Origin: Microglena sp. YARC
Lineage: Eukaryota > Chlorophyta > Chlorophyceae > Chlamydomonadales > Chlamydomonadaceae
Direction: 5' to 3'
Assembly (NCBI GenBank): GCA_022414725.1
Contig: CM039462.1
Location: 122,532,984 to 122,596,983, forward strand
Length of the DNA: 64,000 bases
A program made the translations under genes and the position numbers. Under the pieces are notes generated by a model. That model ran no database searches. It had not been told where the DNA came from and saw nothing but the letters and a program-made list of their open reading frames with translations. Positions 50,763 to 63,189 of this stretch are shown here, in pieces. The first letter of the stretch is position 1. Every line of letters begins with the position of its first letter.

Positions 50763-52003
50763 ACTTGGGTCCCTTTATATCTCTCAGTGCCTGAATATTA
50801 TATTGCTTAGGTTTCTTAATCTTATATTCATTGATTCTTTCATTTATTGTGTCTTCTATTGATCATGTCTCTTCTTCTTCCTCTTCCTCTTTCCTTCCGG
50901 TCCAAGAGCATCAAATGAAATACTAGAAGGGTCTTACAATAGTGTGTGTATTAGGGAGGTCTAACCTGGCCGGTGGTTCAAAATTTTGCACTGGCCCAGG
51001 CAATGCTTTATTTTTTGTCGGGACCTTCCTCTAAGCTCCCCAAAGTTGGCTGGCCAATAGGCGCACTGGAAAGCTCTAGGGCACAGAGACCTAAGACGAG
51101 GCTGCACAACTCTTAGTCACAGAGGCCTGAGTAGGACCACTGTAGGCTCGCTGTCCCTTGCTACAGCAGTCTGACGTGAGTATTTTCTATCCATCATGCC
51201 TGGCAGGAGAGAATTCCGTCTACGAGCCTGTGGGGGCTCTGCCATATTCAATGCGAGGAGAAGGAGATGGCGAAGGAGATAGCTGTAGTGACCAATGTAG
51301 TGGCCAATGAATGGTGAAGAGGCTCATGGTTTATGGCGATGACCTCTGCCATGCGCTTGCACATCTTGGCCATCTCCCAAAACCCCATTCCACCCCATCT
51401 CCCCACTCTACACAGACTTGGACTTGGGCACGGTCACCCTGTAGGCTGCTCGCCAGTAAAAACAGAAGCCATAAATAATCCACCTTTTTCAAAACAGATT
51501 GTATCCAGTCTCTTCATGCAATATCTGATCGAAGCCAAGGCAACTGCCCATGATTGCCGCTGCACATAAAATATTGAAGCGGGACTTGAACTTGAACTTG
51601 TTTACATGGCTCCACTCAACGATTTGGATGCTCGCCATCTTTGGCAGTAAATAAAAGTAGTCAACATAATGGATGAAATTAATATGGGGAAACCAATATG
51701 TTGACTTCGGTAACAGGACTCTGCTATATTCACCTCCCATTCAAAGCACATCACCACTAAAGAAAGGATGGGACCATCGGATGGGTGAGGCTAGTGTACT
51801 CCGTTGTTTTTGTCTGAAAGGATAGTAGTCACACCTGTGCACATGTGCAAGCTTTCTGAAATGCAAGCTATGTGCAAGCTTTCTGAGATGAATGGTACGC
51901 TATTATTTTATTTGTTTGCCATTTCTTTTTGCAGTGCATGTATGTGAGATATTTCAATGTATGCTGTTTGGTCTAGTGTGGTAAACACATTTTCCATTGC
52001 TTT
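50763..52003. other. spacer, no gene seen
   Basis: No domain-bearing frame. Short frames at 51333-51569 (+) and 51489-51740 (-) are unsupported. 51580-51660 (GAACTTGAACTTGTTTACAT, CGCCATCTTTGGCAGTAAA) is a dispersed repeat shared with 14390-14470. Confidence 0.45.
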
Positions 52004-52196
52004 TTTTTTCAGCTACCAGCAGCAGCTTCTAGGCCTATCCTTTCGCTTGCTATTCAGCCAGACCTACAGCAACATAGTGCATATGGAAGCCGACAGAATT
52101 CTCTTTCCACTTATGTTGAAATCTTGCGGCATTGCCCAGTGGCTGGCTCAGGGATCTGCCTGGAAGGTGCTACCCGTAGCTGAAAATAAAATCTGA
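52004..52196. mobile_element. CACTG-family MITE
   Basis: The ends TTTTTCAGCTACCAGCAGCA and GGTGCTACCCGTAGCTGAAA are inverted; interior GGCATTGCCCAGTGGCTGGC matches the other family members. Confidence 0.7.
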
Positions 52197-53059
52197 GGTC
52201 TTATTTTCGCCCCCCCACCCCACGCCACTCCCTCATGTAAATTAATGACATCTTGTCACTCATGGACATATTTATTTAGTTTGGGCAGATATGTGGTGTC
52301 TAACTAGTATTGCACTGTCACTAGTCCACTACACTACCCCAGCCATTCAAGCCCATTTGATAAAGTGCTGGACATTAAGCAGTTAACTTCCAAAACGTGC
52401 TGGAGGAGCTTTAATCACCTGCCTGAAATGTGTGGGATTCTGTCTCATGCCCTGCGGACCCTTACAAGGTGAACTACCTTACTGCACTTGGTTGATGTCA
52501 GATGATAGCAACTATAGTTCCTCCTAGACTGACTTGAATAAAACGGCTGATATTATATGGAAATAGCACTGCCCGATAGGGCAAGTCCTACCATATCCTT
52601 CCACCAGGTAGTAAAACATGTGAGATGCATCTCACATTACAGTGCTGCCCGATAGGACAGTGCCGCCCTCACAGCTATCAAAGACTCTCGGGGGCAGTAC
52701 GGATATGTCTTCCATGATGCGGCTTGAAACACACCTGCCGTCAACATATGATTCATAGACTAGTTCCTTAGTCCCCACTACTTAACTAGTTGTAGTTTTA
52801 AGCCATTAGCCCCTCCTGTTAATCTGAGCATGTTCTTGATTGTTCGAGGTTGGGCAAGCAATTCAAATCTAGGGCCTAGATTGTAGGCTACCTGTGGCGA
52901 GCAGGGGTTGTTATACTGACCGCTGCGTTTTCGTGACGCACTAAGATTTTGGGCAGTCCGTTCCGTTGATGAAGCACATTGTGAAAGCAGTTTGGTCTCA
53001 TGATGCAGATTTGGGAGTCCCTCAGAACAACCCTGGTGGCCAGGACTGCGGCAAACCGG
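52197..53059. other. spacer with a short palindrome
   Basis: No gene seen. A duplicated motif CACTGCCCGATAGGGCAAG / GTGCTGCCCGATAGGACAG (about 52567 and 52643) brackets the perfect palindrome TGTGAGATGCATCTCACA near 52619-52636. The minus-strand frame at 52778-53083 has no recognisable domain. Confidence 0.45.
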
Positions 53060-53237
53060 TAGGGAATGGCAATATGGTATCATTTCATATCATATCGTTC
53101 ATATGATGTCATATGATGCCGGCAGTCTGATTAGGCTAACCGTTATGTGTAGTACAATATCATGATGCAATTTGCTATGATGTCGTATGATATCATACTC
53201 GCCCTTTGGTCAACATTCATATGCATATGCGTCCCTA
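53060..53237. mobile_element. ATCATATGAT-family MITE
   Basis: From TAGGGAATGGCAATATGG to TATGCGTCCCTA, 178 bp, with core GATGCCGGCAGTCTGATTAG and ATCATACTCGCCCTTTGG. The left end has an extra TCATTTCATATCATATCG block. Confidence 0.75.
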
Positions 53238-53764
53238 ATACGGTACACACATATTACACGGTGTGACCTGCTACCAATAAACGATACACTTGTGCGGTCA
53301 TACATCGGTACACACATATTTACAGCCAGTGCGATATGGTGCGCTGCTACTCACCTAGAGCCTCCCCCAGGACTATGTAACTATATCCTTGATATTGCAT
53401 GTTGTTCTTGCACTGTGAGGAGGCCAGGAGGGTGTCTGACAGGCTTTCCTTCAAGGTGCTACTTATAGGCGCATCATAGTGCTAAATTATTAACCTTGTC
53501 CGTATTGACGGTGGCTACGTTGGACTATTGGAGCATATTGGGGTTGCTTTTGGGGGCTAAACAGCTGCAAGTAGCACTCCAAAAGCTGCTAGGAGCACCA
53601 TGGTTTATTTCCTTAGAAAAAAAGGTGGTGCCTGAGTGGAGGGAGTCCGCCTGTGTATAACATATATGAAATTGATGGTGATGATGATAATATGAACATT
53701 AATGATGAAGTTAGTGCTGAAACAATGCTTGCTCTGCTCACAATCAACTGCCTTACCTTATTTG
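53238..53764. other. spacer, no gene seen
   Basis: A short repeated motif GTACACACATATT (53242, 53309) is visible. Otherwise ordinary sequence with no supported frame. The last 8 bp (CTTATTTG) are the target duplication of the next element. Confidence 0.45.
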
Positions 53765-54766
53765 TAGGGGTGTCAATATCGTACGGTATTTTCAATTACC
53801 CGTACGATATAATCGTGATATATCGTACAGTAATTCGAATACGTACGATATTTTTTTAGACCCCTTTTTTTTTGGAAAACTAGTAGAAGACCAAGGGATA
53901 TAACAGAAATACCGTTTACACGTCCGTTACACTTCAAATCAAGTCAATGAACCAATACTGGGGGGAGATAGAAACACGGTAAATATCGTGGTCTATTACC
54001 GTACGATATATATCACGATTATATCGTACGGTACAAGGCGATATACTGATTCCCTGGCCAGACCCAGTGCAAGGAAATCCCTTAGGCAAATCTGCTAATC
54101 ATACCACTTGACAAACTTCACCATCAACTCTTCGAACGCCCCAAACTATACGCTTCCACCTATAGCACCCACCCTATAGCACAGAAGTGCATGGAGAATC
54201 ACGCTCACCACTCTCATTGCTGCTTTTTATGCCTTGTGAGTGTGCTGCCCTCGAGAGCAGCATCTGCGAGCGAGCAAAAATGTGGCGCGCAGAGAGGTGT
54301 GTCTGCCCTGCAGGGATATAAACCGCGACCCTGAAAAATATAGGCTCAGTTGTCTAAGCCGATCTGACATGATGAGAGCTATTCCACTCATCATGATACA
54401 GCCTATCGTACGAATATTAAACCGCTAAAACTCTACACAGTATGATATATCTGGTACGATATTAAACATCTTAAACTCTACACCCAGTACGATATATCCC
54501 GGTTTTTGCCCAGTCTGGAGGGCGGTATGGTCCAGACCCTGTGGTTAAGGCTTCGGCACCGGATCACCAAGTTCGAGCCCCGCAGGGGTTGCCGGAAGAC
54601 GGCGGGTGGTTTCTCGAGTCCGACCTAAGGGCGGTGTTGTTTCGCTGCTAGGACATGAGCCCCTTGTTATCTTTCTTTCCCGTAAACACGATATATCGTA
54701 CGGTAATCCCGAAAATACCGTACACGGTAAAATAAATATCGGGCGATATAAAGCTTGACAGCCCTA
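53765..54766. mobile_element. second hAT-type non-autonomous element, 1.0 kb, TSD CTTATTTG
   Basis: Begins TAGGGGTGTCAATATCGTAC and ends GCTTGACAGCCCTA, with exact 8-bp repeats CTTATTTG at 53757-53764 and 54767-54774. Subterminal TATCGTACGGTA and its complement are frequent over the outer 200-300 bp at each end. There is no transposase frame. It shares TAGGG ends and target-site length with the 740-bp family but not its sequence. Confidence 0.92.
54518..54605 (+). other. tRNA-like segment inside the 1-kb element
   Basis: GGCGGTATGGTCCAGACCCT, then TGTGGTTAAGGC (A-box-like, D-arm-like) and AGTTCGAGCCCC (B-box-like), are spaced as in a tRNA or the head of a tRNA-derived SINE. The acceptor stem does not pair well, so it is not a working tRNA. 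It may be a captured tRNA fragment or SINE. Confidence 0.4.
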
Positions 54767-54774
54767 CTTATTTG

Positions 54775-56270
54775 AGAATTTGTTGGAAGACCCCTCCCAG
54801 ATGTTGTGGAGCTGGCTTGTCTTGGATTAGCAATGGCCTGATGATGTCGACGTTATGTAATGTAATAGTAATCAAATTGGCAGTTTGATGATCCAAAGTA
54901 CGTTGGAGCAAGTGAGACCAATGAATCATGGACACAATTACGGGGAAGGAGCACTAGAATCAATGCCTTATAGGTCGCTCCTCACCTTGGGAGACAACTC
55001 GAAATCATATTTCTAGCTCAGGAGCCCAGGAGCCTGTCGGTTCTTTTCAATCCGACTGGAATAACGATCGGGCGAGGGTTTTTGGACTACTTCATCGAGG
55101 GCATAGAGAGAAGGGGGTCTTTGGTTTGGAGGTGGTGGTGGTGGTTGTAACGTATAGAATACGTATTAATAAAACAGGGTAGAATGAATAATGAATCTTC
55201 GGGAAGGCAAAGATGAAAATCTGCTGCTGTTGCGTAGCCTTAGAGCATGCTGCTCGTCTGAAGAACCCTCCTTTACTTCTTCCAGCTCGTCTCTAAGCCT
55301 TGGGTAGACCCTATCCGTTGGTCTACTTCTAGTCAACTGTTCGGTCGCTGCGTGTTTGAATACCACGTCTGACCTACGTCTGCGTCCTGCTCTTCGTCAG
55401 CCAGGGAAGTTGTCGCCTCCTCGACGGGGTGCGGAGTGCTATCGCTATCCGTCACAGTGGTGGTGGTGGTGGGTGGTGGTGGTGTCTGGATGTGTTGTGT
55501 GGGTGGGGTGGGGTGGGGGTGGGGGTGGGGGGATTTGCACATGCATGTGCATGTGACTGGGGAAAATGCTGGTTAATGGTGGGGGGCAGGTGAAGGTCCT
55601 GTAGGAGCTAAGTTTTTATATTGGTCTGAGGGGAATTTCAGGGTGAACGGCATGCACTCCGCGGATGAACGCCGCATGAGCGTTTATGGACGCCAGCAAC
55701 GGCATAGGACAGTCAGGAGTCGTACACAATGGGGGGGGAGCTTACAAAACCAGGGTACAAACCTGCTTTCTTTTCGTTTCGTCCGAAACGCAATCAAACT
55801 CAGCAGATAAACTGCCTATACCTGCAAGTTATGATAACATGATCTAACATTCAGAGGCTCTACAAGCCTACGAACACACGCAACGTCCGCGTTCGACGCG
55901 ATTCCCAATCGACAGCCTGCACCGGCCCCCTGAAGCCAGAGGACCAACCGACACCTGATGTAGTATGATGTACATCGGCAGGAATGGAAACCGTAAACAT
56001 ACTGCTGGATCGCTGGGGACAACCCCGCTACTGTTTCGCCGGGGGTGAAACGCTACCTCCGTTTCCATCCCTCTGCATCCCTCGACAATTTCCTGTTTCC
56101 TGTTTCACGTAAGCCTCTAGTAAACTATGCAAAACTACTCTTCCCCTGTAGGCAACGTTCGAGAATAGACGCCTGCTTTTCACTGGATTCTGATTGCGTA
56201 GACCCGGCCAACCTGATGTGTCGCCCTTCATGAACTAAACCCTGCGCGAAATAATGATGCCAGTGCGAGC
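54775..56270. other. spacer and leader of the plus-strand paralogue, no firm gene
   Basis: A minus-strand frame at about 55376-55166 (VYPRLRDELEEVKEGSSDEQ) has no start or partner exon. GGTGG and GGGTGG runs lie at 55455-55540. The last 50 bp before 56273 (CATGAACTAA, GCGCGAA) match the leader of the minus-strand gene before 36372, so the paralogy extends into the 5' flank. Confidence 0.4.
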
Positions 56271-56667
56271 CCATGAGGAGCCCGCTTTTTCCCTGGGTGA
56301 TTTTCCAGTTGCTCCTTGGGGCACTGTCAACAGAACAATACGCTGGCGGTTCGACAGCAGCCCCTGGGAATGCGACAACGCAGTTTCGGAATCGGCAAAT
56401 AGAGCGCAGCCATTACGGGGAGAAGCAAGGTGAGGCGATGCGTGGCCTTAGCGCTCGACACGCGATGCACGCCTGCCTTCTATTGTTTAGCCACTGCAAC
56501 GTGGTCGACGGTCACACACCTGTCCACGCATAAGTACGGTTTGGTGGTTGTGAGAGTGCTTCTTCTGGTGGGGAGAGTGCTGCTTCTGCCCCCCTCCACC
56601 TTGGTAAGTTAGGTAGTGAAACATTAGGATTCCAAAGGTTTGAATTCGGAGCACTGTTATTCCTTTC

Positions 56668-57215
56668 TGGCCTACCAAGCAGCAGCTTCTAGAATAGCTC
56701 TCAAGCCCAAGGCATTGGGCCCACCCTAAAGATTTGGCATTGCAGTGTGTAATTTTAAACACGTCCAGGGGTAGCCAGAATAACAGGCCAAGGGTAGAGA
56801 TTGCCAAGCTGAAGCTATTTCACAACCATCATTTAAATTTGTATGTAGTTTGTATAAAATATTATTATGATAAGGTAAGTACCAGGCTTACGCTACTCAA
56901 TAATAATAAGTCAAGTAAATAAAACAAACAGTAATAGAAGTCCTCACTCTTACTTATACTTCTTTAGTCGCTATTAAAAACAGGAAAGATGCAAGTTAGA
57001 AATCAAGCATTGGTGGACTGAACCCAACAAACTCATAAACGACAAGGAGTCCCCGAGATTTTCGTGCTATGCAAATAATTGAACATTTATTTCTAGAAAG
57101 CTGAATTAATGCCAAAGGGTCAAGTAAAAGCGCTTTGGTTTGCTTTTGGTTTTGTCTGAATGGCCCAAACCAGGGAGCTGAACCAGAAGCTTGATGCACG
57201 TAGCCGAAAAGAAAA
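56668..57215. mobile_element. CACTG-family MITE, split
   Basis: The left half at 56668-56770 (CTACCAAGCAGCAGCTTCTA, GCATTGCAGTG) and the right half at 57150-57215 (CAGGGAGCTGAACCAGAAGC, CACGTAGCCGAAAAGAAAAG) are separated by about 380 bp of A/T-rich sequence. Confidence 0.5.
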
Positions 57216-57219
57216 GAAA

Positions 57220-58380
57220 GTGTGTGTGTGTATGTGTGTTATGGTGTGTGTGTATGTTTTTGTGTGGAGAGGATTCTCCCAGACCTAAAGTTTGGGATTA
57301 GAGGCCGAGGGGTCGTTTTGGTGGTATTAGGGAGGGTGGGGGGAATGAGTTTCCGTTTTGTATGTGTGTGTGTTGTTTGTGAGTTAGGAGTAGTGTATTT
57401 AAGCTTCGAAGTGGTGTGCCAAACATCACTTCCATAAGCTTTGCTTAGCTCTGTCCTTATTGCATGGTACGAGTGCTGATCCTCTCACGGGTGGCACAAA
57501 CGTCCATACACAGCTTAACTGGGTGGGCAGTGCATCGATGGTCGGGTGTAACGTGTCATTAGTGGATGGATGTGTGTGTTTTGTTCTAATGGGTGTGTGT
57601 GTGGTTTGTGGTGGTAGTGTGTTGCTTCAGCAGGAGGGGGGGGGTTATGTGTGTGTGTGTGTGGTTTGGTTGGTGTGGTGTTGTTTAGGGGGGTAATGGT
57701 GTGGTTGTTGCAGTTGGTATGTGTTGTTTAATGGGTGTGTGTCATTTGGTGTTGTGTTGTTGTTTTGTTGTGGTGGTGTGTGTTGTTTAGGGGTGGGGGG
57801 TATGAATGAGTTATGTTGTGTACGTGGTGTGTGTGTGTGAGGGGTGGGGGGGGGGGGGGGTGGGGGGGGGGGGGGGGGGGTATGGTGGGTATGCTTGGTG
57901 TACGTGTTGTGTTGTGTAGGTGGGTGGGTGAGTGGTTGTCGGGGGGGTAATGAGTGAGTATCCGTTGTGTACGTGTGTGTGTGTGTAAGGGGGGGGGGGG
58001 GGGGGGGGGGGGGGTATGTGTGTGTGTGTTGATTGTGGTGGTGTATGGTGTTTGTTTATGTGTGTTTCCATTTGTTGCAGTGTGTGTTGTTTATGTGTGG
58101 GTGCGTGTGTAGCGCCGGTGGGTGCGTGCGTGGTGGGTGTGGGTGGGGTGGGGGGTGGGGGGGGTAATGTTTTGTGTGTTGAATTGGGTGTGTTGGTGTT
58201 GTTGTTTTAGCGTGTGTTTTGTCATTTTTTTTTGTTGGGGGTGTGTTTGTGTAGTAGGTGTGTGATGTAAGTCGTGTGTGTTTAGTGGGGTGGGGGGTGG
58301 GGGGTGTGGGGTGATGGGTTTGTGTGTTTTGATATGTGGTGGCCCGTGTGTGTTGTTTATCGGGTCTATGTGTCATTTTT
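57220..58380. repeat. GT-rich satellite with G runs
   Basis: GTGTGTTGTTTAGGGGTGGG-type units with (GT)n and G runs of up to about 25. It lies in an intron of the plus-strand paralogue. Minus-strand ACAC/CCCC frames are artefacts. The patch 57440-57550 is less repetitive and may hold an exon, but none could be defined. Confidence 0.85.
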
Positions 58381-58894
58381 GGTGGTGTGTATTTGTATGA
58401 GTTGTGTGGTGCTGTCCGTCCTTTTGCGCTCCAAGAAAATCTGAAATCAAGGCTTGAGTAGCCGCAAGAGCTGCTTCAACCCATGGCCTACACAACTCTG
58501 GGCAAAAGGTGACCCTGAGATACAAAAAACAAACCTGTGCCCTGCCGGCTTGGCAAGACCCCCTGAGAGTCCTCCGACCTTATGCGGGGATTAATAAGCG
58601 AGGGCACGCCAAGGACGTGACCCTTAACCTGGCAGACAACAATGGTACTACTGCCTTGGTCAGCGGCCGAACTTCCACATGCAAACCTTTTGTTCTCAGG
58701 GCACAACTAGTACCCCTGTGTGGTGAGTAAAGACCCGTTTACACATATCTCAATGTTGTTAAAGAACATCACATAAGTTTGACTAATATGATAACCCCCA
58801 CAAAATATACCAATCAACCCAAAACTATTGTTTTTACTGTACATAATAAGCATGGCATGTTTTACACTAAATGTGTGAGATACTGTCGTCGGTG

Positions 58895-60560
58895 TCCCAC
58901 TCACCCTCCCCACCATCCAACCACCTCCCCCCCCTCACTTTTCCCCTCACCCTCACATCTCCCCCCCCCCCCCCCTCCCCTCATCATCCCCTCACCCCCA
59001 GACCGCCCCGCATCATCACACCTCACCCCCCAACCCCAAACCTCACCCCTAATCTCCCCCCTCACTCCTGACACCCCCCCTCATGTCATCGCCCCACAAC
59101 ACACACAACCTTCCCCCCCCCCACCCTCCTCCCCTTCTAACACCCAACACAAACGCCACAACAGTCTCCCGCACACACCCTGATCCCAGGACCCCACAAC
59201 CTGACCCCCTAACCCACACCTCACCCACTTACCCGCCCCTCCCCCCAACCTACACCATCACCTCCTTAACCACCGCCCACACCTCAAACCCCTTAACCCC
59301 TACCCCAACGCCACACCTCCAACCTCCTAAACCCCACAAACCTCACCCCTTACCCTACACCGCCCAACACCCCACACCTCAACCGTCCTAACGCCACACC
59401 TCACCCTTACCCCACTACCCCCAACCCCATCACTCACCCCCTTAACCGGCCAACACCGTCACACCCCTTAACCCCCTAACCCCCAACCCCACAATTCACT
59501 CCCCCAACCACCACACCTCACCCCTAGCCCCTACCCCAACCCCACAACCTCACCCCTTACCCCTTACCCCAACCCCACACTTCACCCCAACCCACCCATT
59601 CACCCCTAACCCCCTAACCCCCAACCCCAAACACTCACCCCTTACTACCTACCCCACAACCACACCTCAACCCCTACCCCGCACACCTCACCCTTACCTC
59701 TCAACCCCCAAACCTCACAACTTCACCCTCCAAACCACACCTCACCCCTTACCCCCTACCCCCCCAACCCCACACAATCACGACACCCACCCACCACTCC
59801 TCACCCCTAAACCCACCTCACCTTAACTCCCTAGCCGAATACTACCCAATACCCACACTCCACACCTTCACATTCCCTCTCACACACCTCAACCTCCCTT
59901 ACGCCCTTCCCCCGACCCACACCTCACACCCTTATTCGCCCCAACCCACTCCCTGACCCCTCACCCCATTCCACACCTCACCCCTTATCCTCCAACCCTC
60001 ACCCCCGACCCCTCACCCCCCAACCCCACACCTCACCCCTTATCCCCCAACCTCAACCCTGACCTCACCCCCCAACCACACCTTCACCCATCCTTATCCC
60101 TCAACTCACCAAGACGGCCACGTACACCCCCCAACCCCACACCTCACCCTATCCCACCACTCACCCTGACCCCCTCACCCCAACCACACACCTCAAACCC
60201 CTTCATCCTCCAACCTCACCCCTGACCCCCCCCAGCCCCCTACTCCACCTCCTGCCCCCCATTCCCCCTCCCCCTGACCCAATCAACCCCAACAACCAAA
60301 TACACCACCTCACCCTCTACAGCCCCACCATCACCTCCACTATATCCCTTAACCTAACCCTTCACTCTCACCCTCCAACTCCCACACTCAACCTCATCCT
60401 TATCCTCCAACCTCACCCCTAGACCCCCGCCCCCCCTCCCCCCTCATTCATTCCATCCCCCTGACCTTCACCCACCCAACACATAACGCCTCAACCCACC
60501 ACCCCTAAACCCCGACACATCACAACATCCTTACCCCTAAGCCCCAACCCCACACGCCAT
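58895..60560. repeat. 1.65-kb C-rich satellite (CACCTCACCCCTTACCCC)
   Basis: Variants of AACCCCACACCTCACCCCTT, with CCCCCAACCCC and CCTGACCCC, repeat for about 1650 bp on the + strand with almost no G. The unit averages about 28-35 bp and is heavily diverged. There is no coding content. Confidence 0.92.
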
Positions 60561-60739
60561 CTACCCCTGTATCCCCCAAGCCCCACCTTGTAACGTGGCA
60601 GAACATGATGCACAATGACGGTCTGGGCATGAGAATATATGCTCATCGCATTTCTCTTTGAATTGGTCAAACACTTGATGACCCGATTCCCCTTATGCAG
60701 TGGATAGGTGTGGTGATGTCTATGGGAATGCTCGCTTAG

Positions 60740-60843
60740 CTGCTCGCTGATTGAATGATGAAATGTATGATGATGATGGAATGCCATGATGATGACATGC
60801 TGCGTGCTGGTGCTGCTGAATGGCTGATGTGATTGATGACTGG

Positions 60844-60874
<31 letters not shown>

Positions 60875-61090
60875 CGGTGGTGATGGTGACTGATCGATGA
60901 TTGAGTGATGATCGATATGATGGATGATGATGATGATGAATGATGATGATCGATGGGGATGATGATGGGGTAATTTTGGGATGATGGTTTGGGGATGAGG
61001 GATGATGGTGAGGATGTGGTGAGGATGGATGGTCATGACCTGGTCATCGATGGTTACTGATTATGATGAGGTGAGGATGAATGGATGAAT
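60740..61090. repeat. (GAT)n / GATGATGG microsatellite
   Basis: Imperfect GAT repeats with TGATCGATGATGG variants. The minus-strand frame with His/Ile runs (60491-61036) is an artefact of the repeat. Confidence 0.92.
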
Positions 61091-61239
61091 GGTGGTGATG
61101 ATAATGACATTTTTTTCCTGGTTGCCCTACTGGACTCAAATGTTGCCCGCGGCCTGATGAAATCAAGGGGGGATTATGAACACCACAAAATATTATATGC
61201 CGTGTGCATTTCAATTACACCTCCAGCTTATCTAGAGGT

Positions 61240-61310
61240 GGTCTTGCTTGCTCGAGGTTGGACAAGTCCAGGGCTAGCCAAGTTGGCTACCCCTGGACTG
61301 GCAAAAATGC
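61240..61310. repeat. inverted copy of the TCCAGGG dispersed repeat
   Basis: CAAGTCCAGGGCTAGCCAA and TTGGCTACCCCTGGACTGG form a short inverted repeat around 61263-61303, built from the same motif as the dispersed TTACAGTCCAGGGG family. Confidence 0.6.
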
Positions 61311-62339
61311 GTTCCATCTATGCATATACCCCCTTTTGGACTGGGGGAACATACCTACAATAAATACAATACATACAATAGATTAGCAATGCCTTTAATT
61401 TACGAGGGGTGTGTGTGAGGGCCACAGGCCCTGCTGCACTAGGGCCAACCCACCCAAACATACACTGTACCTACACTGTAACTGGCAGGTCTAAGTCACA
61501 CCCCCAATTCTCAGTGTCACCCCAGACTATCTGTCCATAACTAACACAACAACACTGCAGGTCTGAGTCACCCCCATTAACTTGCTGAGACTGTTTATTT
61601 CAAGTCATAAGTGTGGATGCTTGGTGGGGCTGTGGGGCACAACATCTGAAAACCATTTATATGGCAGCTCTTCCAATTCATGACAGAGAGTTTACCGGTA
61701 ACGTAAGTTTTTTTGTTTAATTTATTTTAAGGATTTCCACCCTGGAATGTTTGTATCTCTGTCCATACACAGAACACACAGTTCCAAAACTTGGAGACCA
61801 AGTTGTTGGCACCTGTTGTATACCTATTCGCTTTGTTGAACTGGAGCTGACTATTGGATGTGGAGTTGTGGCGTTTTGCTGGTTGGCCTCCTGGCGCAAA
61901 GCTATAGGCTGGCGCCCAACCTCATGGCCTTGCATAACATGGAACCTTAGTTGATTGATGATGATAGTTGCTGGAGGCATGACAAAAATGCATCGGCTTC
62001 CTCTTTCAATCATGACATAATAGCGAACGTAAGTCTGTTTGAGCATTTTGTTGTTCGTGCTTCAAGTCTGTGTTTGGTTCCTTGTGGGTCCTTTCCCACC
62101 CTCACGCCCCTCACTGGTGTCCTCCCCCACCCTCACCCTTCCACCCTCAATCATATGCCAGCACACCCTACCCTCACCCCACCTCCACCCCCCTGCTCCG
62201 TCCACGTCCCGTCCCCACCCTGCCCCTCCCTCACCCCCACCCAACCCACCCCCACTAACAGGTGGACCGGAAGCATTCGTCTAAAGTGCCCATGTTGATG
62301 TTATGTTGGCTATGTTCTGACTTGGCAGCTGACTTTCCT

Positions 62340-62519
62340 TTTCAGATCCTCACCCTCACCCTGCACCTTGACCCTTCACCTTTACCCTCACCCTCACCCT
62401 CAACCCCTCACCCTCACCCCCTCACCCTCACCCTCACCTCACCCTCACCCTCTCCTCACCCTCACTCTCAACTCTCACTCTCACCCTCACCCTCACTCTC
62501 ACTCTCACCCTCACTCTCA

Positions 62520-62554
<35 letters not shown>

Positions 62555-62610
62555 CACTCTCACTCTCACCCTCACCCTCTCACTCCCTCTCTCCCCCCCC
62601 CCCCCCTCCC
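62340..62610. repeat. (CTCACC/CTCACT)n minisatellite
   Basis: Six-base units CTCACC and CTCACT directly precede the acceptor of exon 62619-62765. A copy of that acceptor and exon start (ACTAACAGGTGGACCGGAAG) lies before the array at 62255-62300. Confidence 0.95.
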
Positions 62611-62839
62611 ACTAACAGGTGGACCGGAAGCATTCGACTTAACTGCCCATGGATGATGTTAGTGAACTCTACAGCTGGGCAGTTCATCGGCTACAGCGTC
62701 ACAAACTCAGCAACTGGGGCGAACACTCATAGCGTCACCGCAACAGAGAACGGTTCACTCTACAGGTGTGCATCAAAGTCCTCGTTGTAGGTGGGGTGGT
62801 GTGGGTGGGAGGTGAGGTGTGGACTGTGGGTGTGGGTGT

Positions 62840-62945
62840 GTAACGGCTGACCAACAGTGCCACAAACTCAGCAATGCTGGGTCTAACACTCCGTGGGTCA
62901 CCGCAACAGATATCGTTCACTCTAACCAGGTGCGCATCAAAGTCC
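62840..62945 (+). repeat. echo of the end of exon 62619-62765
   Basis: CACAAACTCAGCAATGCTGG, AACACTCCGTGGGTCACCGC and CACTCTAACCAGGTGCGCAT repeat the second half of the exon with its donor. The minus-strand paralogue has the same kind of echo at 30605-30665. Confidence 0.85.
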
Positions 62946-63115
62946 TTGATGTGTGTTGTGGGTGTGGGCGCGAGAATCACCGAGCATCACCACCCACGCC
63001 CACCACCCACCACCCGCCCACCCTCTGCCCACCACCAGGGTTGTATTACAGATGCTTCTTGTAGCAGAAGTGCTAAATTATGTACCTTAGTCACTTTGCC
63101 GGTCCGTTTTCAGTG

Positions 63116-63189
63116 ATACCATTCGGTTCTAGTGGTACACAAAATCGCTTAACGAAGCAGGGTCGGGGGTTCGATTCCCCTACGGTCTC
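63116..63189 (+). other. tRNA-like remnant
   Basis: GGGGGTTCGATTCCCC gives a good T-arm (63166-63181) and TCTAGTGGTA resembles a D-loop. The flanks ATACCAT and ACGGTCT pair at five of seven positions, for a total of 74 nt. The anticodon arm is not convincing, so this looks like a decayed tRNA gene or chance. Confidence 0.3.

Noticed and set aside
55166..55540. Two overlapping minus-strand frames (RDELEEVKEGSSDEQ and TTSLADEEQDADVG)
   Set aside because: No start, no partner exon and no known domain; left as unsupported.
58509..58730. Plus-strand frame MTLRYKKQTCALPAW
   Set aside because: Out of frame with the homologous Cys-rich exon of the minus-strand gene; the matching frame here has a stop.
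63101..63189. Working tRNA gene
   Set aside because: Good T-arm, but the acceptor stem has mismatches and no convincing anticodon arm can be drawn; kept only as a low-confidence remnant.
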